From the NCBI GenBank assembly GCA_963757265.1, contig CAVWRA010000004.1:62001-126000 (forward strand): a DNA stretch of 64,000 bases, in the 5' to 3' direction. Source of the DNA: CAIVVT01 sp963757265 (GTDB taxonomy: Bacteria > Acidobacteriota > Terriglobia > Bryobacterales > Bryobacteraceae). How positions within the stretch are numbered: position 1 is the first letter of the stretch; every line of letters starts with the position of its first letter. Positions 54,543 through 63,367 of this stretch are shown here, piece after piece. The notes under the pieces are model-generated. The model made no database searches. It was not told the DNA's origin and saw only the letters and a list, made by a program, of their open reading frames with translations. The position numbers and the translations under genes are program-made.

Positions 54543-56504
54543 ATGACACGCAGAGAAGTTCTGGCGCTGCTGGCGCCGCTGGCGGTCTCCGCGGGACCGG
54601 CAACGGCAGGCGAATTCAGCATCACGGTCGATGGCGAGTCGAAGGGCCGGGTCTGGGAGGGGTTGGGGGCATTGAGTGCCGGCGCCTCCTCGCGGCTGCT
54701 GTGCGACTATCCGGAGCCGCAACGCGCGGAGATCCTGGATTACCTGTTCAAGCCCAACTTCGGCGCGAGCCTGCAGCACCTGAAGGTGGAGATCGGCGGC
54801 GACGTCAATTCGACGGACGGGTCGGAGCCGAGCCATGCGCGCACGCGCGAGGAATTCGAACACCCGAAGCCGGAGTACTTCCAGCGCGGCTACGAGTGGT
54901 GGCTGATGGAGGAGGCGCGCAAGCGCAATCCGCGGATTCTGATCGAGGCGCTGCAGTGGGGGGCGCCGGGGTGGATCGGCAACGGCCACTTCTATTCGGA
55001 AGACAACGCGCGATTCGTGGCCGCATTCGTCAACGGCGCGCGGCATTACCACGGCGTGGATGTCGACTACGTGGGTGTCAGAAACGAAGTGATGTACGAC
55101 ACGGGGTACATCAAGCTGCTGAGGAAAGTGCTGGATGAGAGCGGCCTCGGGCGAGTGAAAGTCGTGGCGGCGGACCTGTGGGAACCAGAGACAAAATGGG
55201 CCATCGCGGACGCGATGACCCAGGATGCGGAACTCAGAAAAGCCGTGGCGGCGATCAGCGCGCACGTCACATCCCACACCAGCTGGTACACCACCGCCAA
55301 TGCCAAGAAGCTGGAGGTGCCGATCTGGGATGGCGAGGTACACGCGTACGGCGGCAACTGGTATGCAGCGGCGCATCATGCGCGGCAGAACCGGGCGTAT
55401 CCGATCGGCCGGATCACGAAGCTGGTTTCGTGGAGCCTGATCAGCTCCTACCAGGATTTTCTGCCGGTGCCGCATTCCGGTCCGATGCGCGCCGCGACGC
55501 CGTGGTCGGGCCATTACGAGGTGCAGCCTCCGCTGTGGATCCTGGCGCACTTCACCCAATTCACGCAGCCGGGATGGCATTACCTGGACAGTGCGTGCAA
55601 ATACTTTGCCGGCGAATCGGAGGAGTCGCCCAAGGAGGGCTTCTCCATCACGGCGCTGAAATCCCCCGACAGCAACGACTATTCGATCCTGGTGGAGACC
55701 ATGGATGCGAAGGAAGCGCAGACGGTGACGTTCCGCGTGACCGGGGGGTTGTCAACCGGCGACCTGGCGGTGTGGCGCTCGCGCTTCGGGCAAGAGGCGT
55801 TACTGCGACTGGACGACATCGTGGCGCGAGATGGGACATTCACGATCGGGCTGGAGCCGAATGCGATGTATTCGCTCACCACGACACGCGGCCAGCGCAA
55901 GGGCCGGTTCGCGACGGTGATTCCGCCGGAGGGGCCGTTTCCGTTCCCGTACCACGACGATTTTCAGGCCGCGCCGGCCGGGCGCACGCCGCGCTATCTG
56001 AGCGACCAGCACGGCACATTTGAAGTGGCCCAGCGGCCGGACGGCAGTGGCAAGTGCCTGGCGCAGACGGTGACGCAGCAGGGAATCTGCTGGGCCGCTT
56101 ACGACTATCCGCGGACGATCATCGGCGACATCGACTGGAAAGACTACCGCGTGTCGATCGACTATTTTCTGCCCGGAACGGGATCGGTCAAGCTGACGGG
56201 CAGGGCGAATGGGTTGGCGTGGGGTGAACGCATCACCGGTTACGGGATCGAGGTGGATCACGCGGGGCACTGGACGCTGCGGGCAGGTGAGAAAACGCTC
56301 GCGAGCGGGACGTCGTCCGCTCAAAGCGCGGCGTGGCGCCGGCTCGCACTCCGGCTCAGAGGCGACAATGTGACCGCGTGGCTGGATTCCGACCTCCTCG
56401 CCGCCGCGACGGACAGCAGCGTCAGGAACGGACTGGTGGCGCTCGGAACGGGCTGGAATCAGGCCCTGTTCGGCAATTTGAGGATCGAGGACGCGAAGGA
56501 CTAG
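54543..56504 (+). CDS. GH59 galactocerebrosidase-like beta-galactosidase, exported
   Basis: 653 residues. Tat-like start 'MTRREVLALLAPLAVSAGPA'. Strong likeness to animal galactocerebrosidase: 'EGLGALSAGASSRLLCDYPE', 'ILDYLFKPNFGASLQHLKVE', 'IGGDVNSTDGSEPSHAR'. Acid/base Glu in 'YVGVRNEVMYD' (E182) and nucleophile Glu in 'VPIWDGEVHAYGG' (E265). The C-terminal ~200 residues form a lectin-like beta-sandwich ('DDFQAAPAGRTPRYLSDQHG', 'WKDYRVSIDYFLPG') as in GALC. It should cleave a terminal beta-galactose. 43 bases after GguC; last of the plus-strand run. Confidence 0.9.
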   Translation: MTRREVLALLAPLAVSAGPATAGEFSITVDGESKGRVWEGLGALSAGASSRLLCDYPEPQRAEILDYLFKPNFGASLQHLKVEIGGDVNSTDGSEPSHARTREEFEHPKPEYFQRGYEWWLMEEARKRNPRILIEALQWGAPGWIGNGHFYSEDNARFVAAFVNGARHYHGVDVDYVGVRNEVMYDTGYIKLLRKVLDESGLGRVKVVAADLWEPETKWAIADAMTQDAELRKAVAAISAHVTSHTSWYTTANAKKLEVPIWDGEVHAYGGNWYAAAHHARQNRAYPIGRITKLVSWSLISSYQDFLPVPHSGPMRAATPWSGHYEVQPPLWILAHFTQFTQPGWHYLDSACKYFAGESEESPKEGFSITALKSPDSNDYSILVETMDAKEAQTVTFRVTGGLSTGDLAVWRSRFGQEALLRLDDIVARDGTFTIGLEPNAMYSLTTTRGQRKGRFATVIPPEGPFPFPYHDDFQAAPAGRTPRYLSDQHGTFEVAQRPDGSGKCLAQTVTQQGICWAAYDYPRTIIGDIDWKDYRVSIDYFLPGTGSVKLTGRANGLAWGERITGYGIEVDHAGHWTLRAGEKTLASGTSSAQSAAWRRLALRLRGDNVTAWLDSDLLAAATDSSVRNGLVALGTGWNQALFGNLRIEDAKD

Positions 56505-56512
56505 CCCGCCAA

Positions 56513-58819
56513 TCACTCGCTGAGCCGGACCTCGATCAGCGTGAGGCTGTAAGGATCGAGCGAAACCGGGAATCGATTGCCACCGATCGGCAGGGACCGG
56601 CTTTCGATGGAGACGGCCAGACGGTCGGCGGCCGAGTTCAGCGCCTCGGTGTCAAGCTTGCCGTCCCTGTTTTTCACCACGAATGCGGTGGCGGCGGCAG
56701 CGTGCGCGGCGGAATCGAGAAATGCGAACGCGGGCGTCATCTGCCGCGGCGTCGAGTTCACCGCATAGATGCGCAGCAACCGGCCATCCGCGCTGAGCGT
56801 GGCGCTGACGTCGGGCTGCTGCAGTTGCCAGGGAAGGGCGGAGTCGCGCTCCACCTGGAGTGGATAGGATCCCGCGGCGCGGCTGTAGAGCTGCTCGGCG
56901 TAATACGTGGGCGCGAGGTAGAGCCAGCCCGGCCCGGTCACAATGACGCCCGAACCGAAGCTGTTGACGAGATTGGAACGGATGCCCATCTCCACAAGGC
57001 CGGCGTAACGCTGCAGCAGGTTATGGTAGCGTGAGCACTCCAGCGCGTTGCCCAGCGATTGCAGCATGCCGCGTTTCAAGCCGGAGTTGCCGGCGGTGGT
57101 GTTCCACTCGGTGACCGCGACGCGGACGTCCCGGCCGGCGGCATGTTCAGCGATCTCGCGGCGGAGGGATTCGAACTCGCGCACGGCAGCCGTCAGATCG
57201 CCGAAGGCGTAATGGTGCGGGCACAGGTAATCCAGTTGGCCGCCCGTGCGCTCGAGCAGATCGGGTTGAGGGAAGGAACTCAGCAGCTTGATGGACGGGT
57301 CGGCGGCGCGCATGGCGCGCGCGAACTCGGCGATCGACTGCGCGTATTGCGCTCCACCGATCTCATTGCCGATCTGCCAGTAGTGCACGGCATAGGGCTG
57401 GCGATGGCCGTTGCGCGCACGCAGACTGCCCCAGCGCGTCTCCGCGCCGCCGTTCATATATTCGATTTCGGCGGCCGCATCGACGGGCTGCTTACCGGTC
57501 CAGCGGACGCAGATCAGCGGTTCGGCGCCCACCAGCCGGCACAATTCGACGAATTCCTCAATGCCGACAAAGTTCGGTTCGAGGCCACCCCAAACGGTGG
57601 GAAACGGTGCCCGCGTGTCCCAATTGCCGATGGCCTGATCCCACTCGAAAGCTTCCAGCGCGCTGCCGCCGAAGCGGATCACGCCGGGCTTGAGATCGCG
57701 CAAGGCGGCGACCACATCCGGCCGCCAAAGGCCCTGCACGGCATCTTCGTCGATCAGGTACACGCGGTCGAGCCACAAGGTTCCGGCGCCCTCGAAATCG
57801 ATCGCCAGCGTGGCGGAGGCGGAGTTGCGGCCGGCCGTCAGCACGACCTCACGCAGCTGCCAGTCGCCGGCGGCATGACCCAGGTCGGCCGGCGGGGCGA
57901 CGAAGCCTTGCGCATCGCGCAGCACCGCGCGGACCGCGCCGGCGGTTCCTTTCAGATGCAGCCGCAGACGGTAGCGCACGCCGCTCGCGAGGTAAAAGCC
58001 GTCCTGCGCGATGCCGGCGCGCGCGAGCGGCAGATGGATGGTGATTTTCTGGGAGCGTTTGCCGTTGTACGGATCCTGCGTGTCCAAGGAGTAATCCGCC
58101 ACCTGCACGGCGCCCTCCGGGTACCAAGGGCGGTACGGACGATCGGTCTCCTTGACGTAGGCGAAGTGGTACGGCGCTTCCTCCTCGAAGCTGTCGTTGT
58201 CCACCTGCTGGGCCAGCATGGAAGGGATCAGCCGGCACAGATGCTCAATGAACTGGCCTTGCTGTTTGGGATCGATGGGACGCCGGCCCGATGAGTGAAG
58301 ATGAATGCGCAGCTCGCCGGGATCGGGTTCGGCAACCGGTTCCAGACGCACATCGGCGAATGAGACCTGGCCGTTCACGGGCTGGGACCGCTCGTCCAGA
58401 CTGTCCAGATGGATGACGAGCTCGCCGGGGGAAGGCACCCTGAAGACGACCTCGTGGCGCGACCAGGGCGGATCGGCCGCGGCCGGCGTGGACGAGCCGA
58501 TGACGCCCGCGGGCGTGCCGAGCTCGATGAGCGGCCGCGGGGCGCCGGCGCTGGAGCAGCGCGTGCGCGCGCTGAGCCGCCACAGCGAGCCCGGCGTCAG
58601 GTAGAGAGTCTGCGCGAGGCCGGCGCGCCGCGCTCCGCGCGACTCGATGAGGGCAGCGTGACGCAGGCCGGTTTGCGGCGCATCCTCCACGCGAACCGCG
58701 GCTTCGGGACCAGCGCTGTCGTGGCGATGAACCGTCCAACCCGCGAGGCCGTCGTCGAAATTGCCGTTTTGAAGCTGCGGCGCCAGCGCCGCGAGTAGTG
58801 CCAGGGTGTGGAGCAGCAT
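56513..58819 (-). CDS. secreted GH51-type alpha-L-arabinofuranosidase
   Basis: 768 residues. Signal 1-15 ('LLHTLALLAALAPQ'). N-terminal carbohydrate-binding-like beta-sandwich ~17-165 ('NGNFDDGLAGWTVHR'), a second one ~230-355, then a barrel with 'PGVIRFGGSALEAFEWDQAIG', acid/base Glu in 'VHYWQIGNEIGGAQY' and nucleophile Glu in 'VRVAVTEWNTTAGN'. The C-terminal beta domain is arabinofuranosidase-like. Removes arabinofuranose from arabinoxylan, arabinan or arabinogalactan. 28 bases after the second GH36 on the same strand, so likely one transcript; convergent with GH59 (8 bases between stops). Confidence 0.88.
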   Translation of the reverse strand: MLLHTLALLAALAPQLQNGNFDDGLAGWTVHRHDSAGPEAAVRVEDAPQTGLRHAALIESRGARRAGLAQTLYLTPGSLWRLSARTRCSSAGAPRPLIELGTPAGVIGSSTPAAADPPWSRHEVVFRVPSPGELVIHLDSLDERSQPVNGQVSFADVRLEPVAEPDPGELRIHLHSSGRRPIDPKQQGQFIEHLCRLIPSMLAQQVDNDSFEEEAPYHFAYVKETDRPYRPWYPEGAVQVADYSLDTQDPYNGKRSQKITIHLPLARAGIAQDGFYLASGVRYRLRLHLKGTAGAVRAVLRDAQGFVAPPADLGHAAGDWQLREVVLTAGRNSASATLAIDFEGAGTLWLDRVYLIDEDAVQGLWRPDVVAALRDLKPGVIRFGGSALEAFEWDQAIGNWDTRAPFPTVWGGLEPNFVGIEEFVELCRLVGAEPLICVRWTGKQPVDAAAEIEYMNGGAETRWGSLRARNGHRQPYAVHYWQIGNEIGGAQYAQSIAEFARAMRAADPSIKLLSSFPQPDLLERTGGQLDYLCPHHYAFGDLTAAVREFESLRREIAEHAAGRDVRVAVTEWNTTAGNSGLKRGMLQSLGNALECSRYHNLLQRYAGLVEMGIRSNLVNSFGSGVIVTGPGWLYLAPTYYAEQLYSRAAGSYPLQVERDSALPWQLQQPDVSATLSADGRLLRIYAVNSTPRQMTPAFAFLDSAAHAAAATAFVVKNRDGKLDTEALNSAADRLAVSIESRSLPIGGNRFPVSLDPYSLTLIEVRLSE

Positions 58820-58847
58820 AGGAAACGAGAGTTAGTGTCGCACCAGC

Positions 58848-60962
58848 CTATCGATTTTTCGCATACCGAATCATGAGCGAACCCGGGGCGGACGCGAGCT
58901 CGACGCGCAGGCTGGCGAGCTGCGCGCCCGTCATGGTGCGCGTCTTCATCACATCGAAGCTTTCGGCGAAGGTGACGCGGTACAGTGTCCGCGGATCCAA
59001 GCCTCGGAGCCGGGCAGTGAAAGCTCGCTGTGCGGCCTGGGGACGGCGGAACAGCAGGGCGAATCCGGCGTTGAGATCGGGGCGGTGGAACTGCCAGCCG
59101 GCCCAAACCGATTCGTCCAGGCTGCCGGGCGCGAGCGGATAGTAGTCGCCCAGCCAGTATTGCCGAACGCTCTTCAACTCCGCGATGCCTTTGCGGAGTT
59201 CGTCCAGCGGGACGTAGGGAGAAAGCAGGTTCATCCCGATGCCGACGCCGGTGGTCATGGTGCTGCGGAAGTTGTAGGGGTCCGGCATGTGGAGCAGGTT
59301 GGCATCGAGCGGGATCCACAGGCTCAGCTCGGTTGTCTGGGCCTGGTCTGAAGCTGCGTACGGCAGCCCGCTGGAGGTCAATTCGCTGCGCGTGAGGCAG
59401 CCGACGCTGCGCTTCATCATCTCCAGATCAGGGCCCGTGCCGCGCCAGTTGGCGTTGTTGACGACCAGCTTCGGAAAACGCTTCTGGAGGGCGTCGAAGA
59501 ATGCATAGAAGCCCTCGATCTGACGGATCTCCGTAATGCCCTGCCGGTCCGGCGCATCGGCTTGCCGCCAGAAGGGCAGGGGACAGGTGTTGCGGTCGTT
59601 GCGGTAGATATCGATCTCCCAATCGCGGATGCGGCCGGCGATCAGATCCGTCATATATGCGAGCGCGGCCGGGTCCATCCACTTGTAGATGCCGCCCCAG
59701 GAGCCTTCGTGAGGCTGGTGCAGGACCCACTCGGGATGCTCGCGTTGGATGAGGGAGCCGGGGGCGACGCCTTCCGGGTCGAACCACAGCAGGAAGCGCA
59801 GCCCGCGGGCGTGCGCCGCGTCAGCCACCGGCTTCAGGCCATGCGGGAACTCCCGCTTGGGGACCCAACTCCCGCGGCCATTCGGCCACAGGCCTTCAAA
59901 CCAACCCGCGTCCATCCAGTAAGTGTCGAGGCCGATTTCGGGCAACCGGCGCAAGAGGTCAACCTGGTTCTGTTCGGACACATAGTTCAGCGCCGGGCCC
60001 TGATCGATATACTTCGAGCCGATCTCGCTGGCCTTGATCGACGGGAGGATCTCCAGCGGATTGCGTCCGGACTTCCGGGCCATGTCTTCGAACATCAGCA
60101 GGAAATTGGGAGTGTGCGAGACAGGCGGCAACTGCACCTCTCCGCCGATGCGCGGAAGGTAGTATTGCACCAGCAGGCGACGGAATTGATTGTGCCCGGC
60201 GATGCGGTCCTGGCCGCGCCATTCGAGCAACAGCACACGCGGTGTCCGTATGCTCTCGCCGGCGTGCAGCACGAGGTGAGTGAGTTCCTGGCCGGCCTGC
60301 AGCACCACCTGGCGGGCGGGGCCCCGGGCGGCGCGAATCCGCCACTGCCCGCTCCACCCGATGCCGCCGAGCAGCCCGCCCGTGCTCCACTGCAGGTTAA
60401 AGAACGGCAGGTAGCTTTCGACATGGTCGGAGCCGCGCATCACGTAGTGAACGAGCACGGCCTCCGACCCCGGAACGAGCATCTTTTCTAGCGGGCTGAA
60501 GTCGCGCATCATGCCCACCTCATCGGGGCGCGACGGGCGAGCGGCGCTGCCGAGCACGTGATGGAAGATCTCGTCCCCCTGGCCGGGAGGCGCGAAGGCG
60601 AAATCGAGCGGGAGGATCTTCTCGATGATGGGCGTATCGGATGAGCCGGTGTTGCGCAGGCGCAACATGATTTCGACAGCGGGCGCGCGCTCGAAACGGA
60701 TCAATTCGCGCGAAACCTCGAGACCGCCGGCGGGGTCGCGCCAAACTGTCGTGATGCGCTCACGCCCGTCTCCCAGGGCTTCACGATGGGAGGTCTTGTT
60801 CCACGCGGGCAGCAGGTCCTGCGATGCCCGGCCGGCGTAGACGAAAGAAAACGGCGTCCCATCCGTGAGTTTTTGAATGAGTGCGGCATCCTGCCCGGCC
60901 GCAGAACCGGCGCTGAGCAGGGCGGCGAAGGCGAGACTCCGGGCGAGGGCGAGATGGCGCAT
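58848..60962 (-). CDS. second secreted GH36-type alpha-galactosidase-like enzyme
   Basis: About 704 residues from ATG 60962 (ATG 60983 also possible). Signal 'MRHLALARSLAFAALLSAGS'. N-terminal sandwich, then the barrel: 'IGLDTYWMDAGWFEGLWPNG', 'EFPHGLKPVADAAHARGLRF', 'LLWFDPEGVAPGSLIQREH', 'DIYRNDRNTCPLPFW' on the nucleophile strand, 'LTRSELTSSGLPYA'. It differs clearly from the plus-strand GH36 (48479), with 'IDIYRNDRN' in place of the usual 'LKWDxN', so specificity may differ. Paired with the GH51 gene downstream. Confidence 0.85.
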   Translation of the reverse strand: MRHLALARSLAFAALLSAGSAAGQDAALIQKLTDGTPFSFVYAGRASQDLLPAWNKTSHREALGDGRERITTVWRDPAGGLEVSRELIRFERAPAVEIMLRLRNTGSSDTPIIEKILPLDFAFAPPGQGDEIFHHVLGSAARPSRPDEVGMMRDFSPLEKMLVPGSEAVLVHYVMRGSDHVESYLPFFNLQWSTGGLLGGIGWSGQWRIRAARGPARQVVLQAGQELTHLVLHAGESIRTPRVLLLEWRGQDRIAGHNQFRRLLVQYYLPRIGGEVQLPPVSHTPNFLLMFEDMARKSGRNPLEILPSIKASEIGSKYIDQGPALNYVSEQNQVDLLRRLPEIGLDTYWMDAGWFEGLWPNGRGSWVPKREFPHGLKPVADAAHARGLRFLLWFDPEGVAPGSLIQREHPEWVLHQPHEGSWGGIYKWMDPAALAYMTDLIAGRIRDWEIDIYRNDRNTCPLPFWRQADAPDRQGITEIRQIEGFYAFFDALQKRFPKLVVNNANWRGTGPDLEMMKRSVGCLTRSELTSSGLPYAASDQAQTTELSLWIPLDANLLHMPDPYNFRSTMTTGVGIGMNLLSPYVPLDELRKGIAELKSVRQYWLGDYYPLAPGSLDESVWAGWQFHRPDLNAGFALLFRRPQAAQRAFTARLRGLDPRTLYRVTFAESFDVMKTRTMTGAQLASLRVELASAPGSLMIRYAKNR

Positions 60963-61284
60963 CGAGGAGCGGGGTGCGGGCATGTTGCTGACGATCCTAT
61001 CACCCGCGGCTGCGGCCCGGACTCCAGATTGCGACACGATCGGCAACCAGGCGGCAGCGCGGAAACGCGGCAACAGCGGCGGGCATAGTCGCTTCGATCG
61101 CGGCGCCGGCGCACCTGTCCCGCTCGAGAATGCGGGCCATTCAAAGGCTCGATTCAGCGGACCACGCGGCATGCACAGAAGTCAGGTTTCCGCCGGGCAG
61201 GAGCTGGACAATCTGTCCTCGCGTCACGCAGGCAACGGGCCCGATGGTGTTACAGCGCGACCCGGAGATGGCGCCCGAATTGAT
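60963..61284. other. spacer between the aldo/keto reductase and GH36 genes
   Basis: About 320 bases on the minus-strand side upstream of GH36. It should hold the GH36-GH51 promoter, but I see no clear -35/-10 pair, no palindrome and no gene. Confidence 0.4.
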
Positions 61285-62256
61285 TCACCCCAGCCACTGG
61301 GGATGATGAGCGGTGCCGTCAAAACGAGAGCTGGTCTTGAAGGGCTCGAACTCGCCCGTCAAGGCGGCATCCCTGGCCTTCGCGACAAGCCTGGCTACCT
61401 GCTCCTCGCTCAGGGGCTTGAAAGTCCGGACGGCCTCGATCGCCTGATCGACCCTTTCCAGGGAATCCATGCCGGTGATCAGAACGGAGATCGGCAGGTT
61501 CAAGGCATAGTGCAGGCACTCGATGGGCGTCACGGTGTTGCTCTTGAGGACGAATCCGCCGCCCATGGTCTTCATGGCGAGCGGCGCGATGCCCTGCTCG
61601 ACCAGCCTGGGGAGAACCTGACGCGCGAAGCTGCGGAAATGGTAATCCATCACGTTGAGGGGCATCTGGCAGGAGTCGAAATGGAAGTCGTGCCGGGCGG
61701 CGAGGTCCAGCATGCGCAGATGCACGAACGGGTCCTTGTGGCCGGTGAACCCGATGTAGCGGATCTTGCCCGCCTTCTTGGCGTCGAGGAGAGCCTCGAG
61801 GGGACCATCGGCGGCGAAGAAGCGGTCGGGGTCCTCGAGGCGGATGTTCTCGTGGTACTGCATGAGGTCCACGTGGTCGGTCTGGAGGCGCTGGAGCGAC
61901 TCGTCGATCTGGCGCGCCGTGGACTGCCGGGTGCGGCCGTCGAACTTGGTCATCAGGAAAACCTTCTGCCGGTAGCCATCGTGGAGAGCGTTGCCCATGC
62001 GGCGTTCACATTCGCCCTCGGCGTAGTCCCAGCAGTTGTCCATGAACGTGATTCCGCGGTCGATCGCCGTGCGGATGATGCGCGTCGTGAGCTCCGGATC
62101 CGACGCGAAACCAGCGTGCGCGCCGCCCAGGCCGATGGCCGAGACTTTTTCGCCCGTCTTGCCAAGCGTGCGATAGGTCATTCCATCGGATTGACCTTCC
62201 GTCGATGCAGTCACACCCAGAGCTGCCATTACGCCTAGAGCCTGCCTGCGGTTCAT
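61285..62256 (-). CDS. exported-type aldo/keto reductase
   Basis: 323 residues from the ATG at 62256 behind GGGGGA. N-terminus 'MNRRQALGVMAALGVTAS' is a short Tat-like signal. AKR barrel with the catalytic tetrad: Asp/Tyr in 'ITFMDNCWDYAEGE', Lys in 'VFLMTKFDGR', His in 'DLMQYHE'. 'IRYIGFTGHKDP' and 'NLPISVLITGMDSLE' fit the family. Members next to glycoside hydrolases often handle keto-sugars; here the substrate is unknown. A terminal Fe-S domain seen in some relatives is absent. Confidence 0.85.
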   Translation of the reverse strand: MNRRQALGVMAALGVTASTEGQSDGMTYRTLGKTGEKVSAIGLGGAHAGFASDPELTTRIIRTAIDRGITFMDNCWDYAEGECERRMGNALHDGYRQKVFLMTKFDGRTRQSTARQIDESLQRLQTDHVDLMQYHENIRLEDPDRFFAADGPLEALLDAKKAGKIRYIGFTGHKDPFVHLRMLDLAARHDFHFDSCQMPLNVMDYHFRSFARQVLPRLVEQGIAPLAMKTMGGGFVLKSNTVTPIECLHYALNLPISVLITGMDSLERVDQAIEAVRTFKPLSEEQVARLVAKARDAALTGEFEPFKTSSRFDGTAHHPQWLG

Positions 62257-62515
62257 TGAAATCCCCCCTTTCGTGTCATCTATTATGCGCCAACCATGGA
62301 TTGCCCGAAAGGGCAAAACGGCGACGGGGCATTGTTCCCAGTGCCCGGAACCTGCGATCGCTTTTGATGGGCGGAATCGAGAGCCAACAGAAGCGCGAAC
62401 GGAACAGGATATTCGGATCTATAGGCTTTGGGTAGCTGCGCGTGCTCATTTCGTGCTATTGATCTGGGATACGATCGCGCGGGATGGCGATTCGCGGGGT
62501 GGAGGCCCCACGTCG

Positions 62516-63367
62516 ATGGCAAGCGGGCCCTTAGGTAAAGACGCGCTGAAGTCTTTTCAAAACGATGGTTACGTCCTGGCCGGCGGCATGTTCGATGCGG
62601 AAGAGATCGAGCTTCTGCGCCGATCCGCCAAGGAGGACAAGGCGCTGGATGATCATGCCTATGGCAGAGCCGACTCGGAAGGGGGAACCGTCCGGCTGGC
62701 TTTATGGAATCACCCCGGCGACACGATCTATGGCATGTTCGCCCGCTGCCGCTCCGTGGTGGACACGGCCGAAATGCTGCTGGGCGGCGAGGTGTACCAC
62801 TACCACTCGAAGATGATCATGAAGGAGCCCCGGGTCGGCGGCGCATGGACGTGGCATCAGGACTACGGCTACTGGTACCAGAACGGCGTTCTGTTTCCGC
62901 TTCTCTGCAGCGCGTTCATCGCGGTGGATCGGGCCACCAGGGAGAATGGCTGCCTGCAGGTGTTGAAAGGCTCTCACCTGGCGGGGCGCATCGAACATGT
63001 ATTGGCCGGAGATCAGGCCGGCGCCGACGTCGCGCGCGTGCAGGAGCTGGCCAAACGCCTGGAACTGGTCCACGTGGAGATGGAGCCGGGCGACACCATT
63101 TTCTTCGACTGCAACCTGCTGCATCGCAGCGACCAGAACCGCTCCGAACATCCCCGCTGGTCTCTGATCTGCTGCTACAACGCGGCGCGCAACGACCCCT
63201 ACAAGGAATCGCACCATCCGCGCTACACGCCGCTGAGCAAGGTCGACGACGCGATGATCAAGAACGTTGGGATGAGCCGCTTCGCGGACAGCCACGCAGA
63301 CGTGGCGTGGCTGGATCCCGTTCGCGACGTGAGCGCATCGAGCCTGACCAGCAGCCGGAAACCATGA
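62516..63367 (+). CDS. phytanoyl-CoA dioxygenase (PhyH) family protein
   Basis: 283 residues from the ATG at 62516, with GGAGG ~10 bases upstream; the longer ORF to 62273 lacks a ribosome site. Fe(II)/2-oxoglutarate fold: 'FQNDGYVLAGGMFDAEEIE', 'KEPRVGGAWTWHQDYGYWY' with H-x-D, 'GCLQVLKGSHLAGRIEH', 'DCNLLHRSDQNRSEHPRWS' with the distal His and Arg. The 'WHQDYGYWYQNG' form is common in environmental PhyH relatives that act on small polar molecules. Coupled by ATGA overlap to the next gene, so the two probably work on one compound. Confidence 0.88.
   Translation: MASGPLGKDALKSFQNDGYVLAGGMFDAEEIELLRRSAKEDKALDDHAYGRADSEGGTVRLALWNHPGDTIYGMFARCRSVVDTAEMLLGGEVYHYHSKMIMKEPRVGGAWTWHQDYGYWYQNGVLFPLLCSAFIAVDRATRENGCLQVLKGSHLAGRIEHVLAGDQAGADVARVQELAKRLELVHVEMEPGDTIFFDCNLLHRSDQNRSEHPRWSLICCYNAARNDPYKESHHPRYTPLSKVDDAMIKNVGMSRFADSHADVAWLDPVRDVSASSLTSSRKP

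Noticed and set aside
57155..57185. GTTCGAATCCC-like tRNA T-arm on the minus strand
   Set aside because: Lies inside the GH51 coding frame; no acceptor, D or anticodon stems around it.
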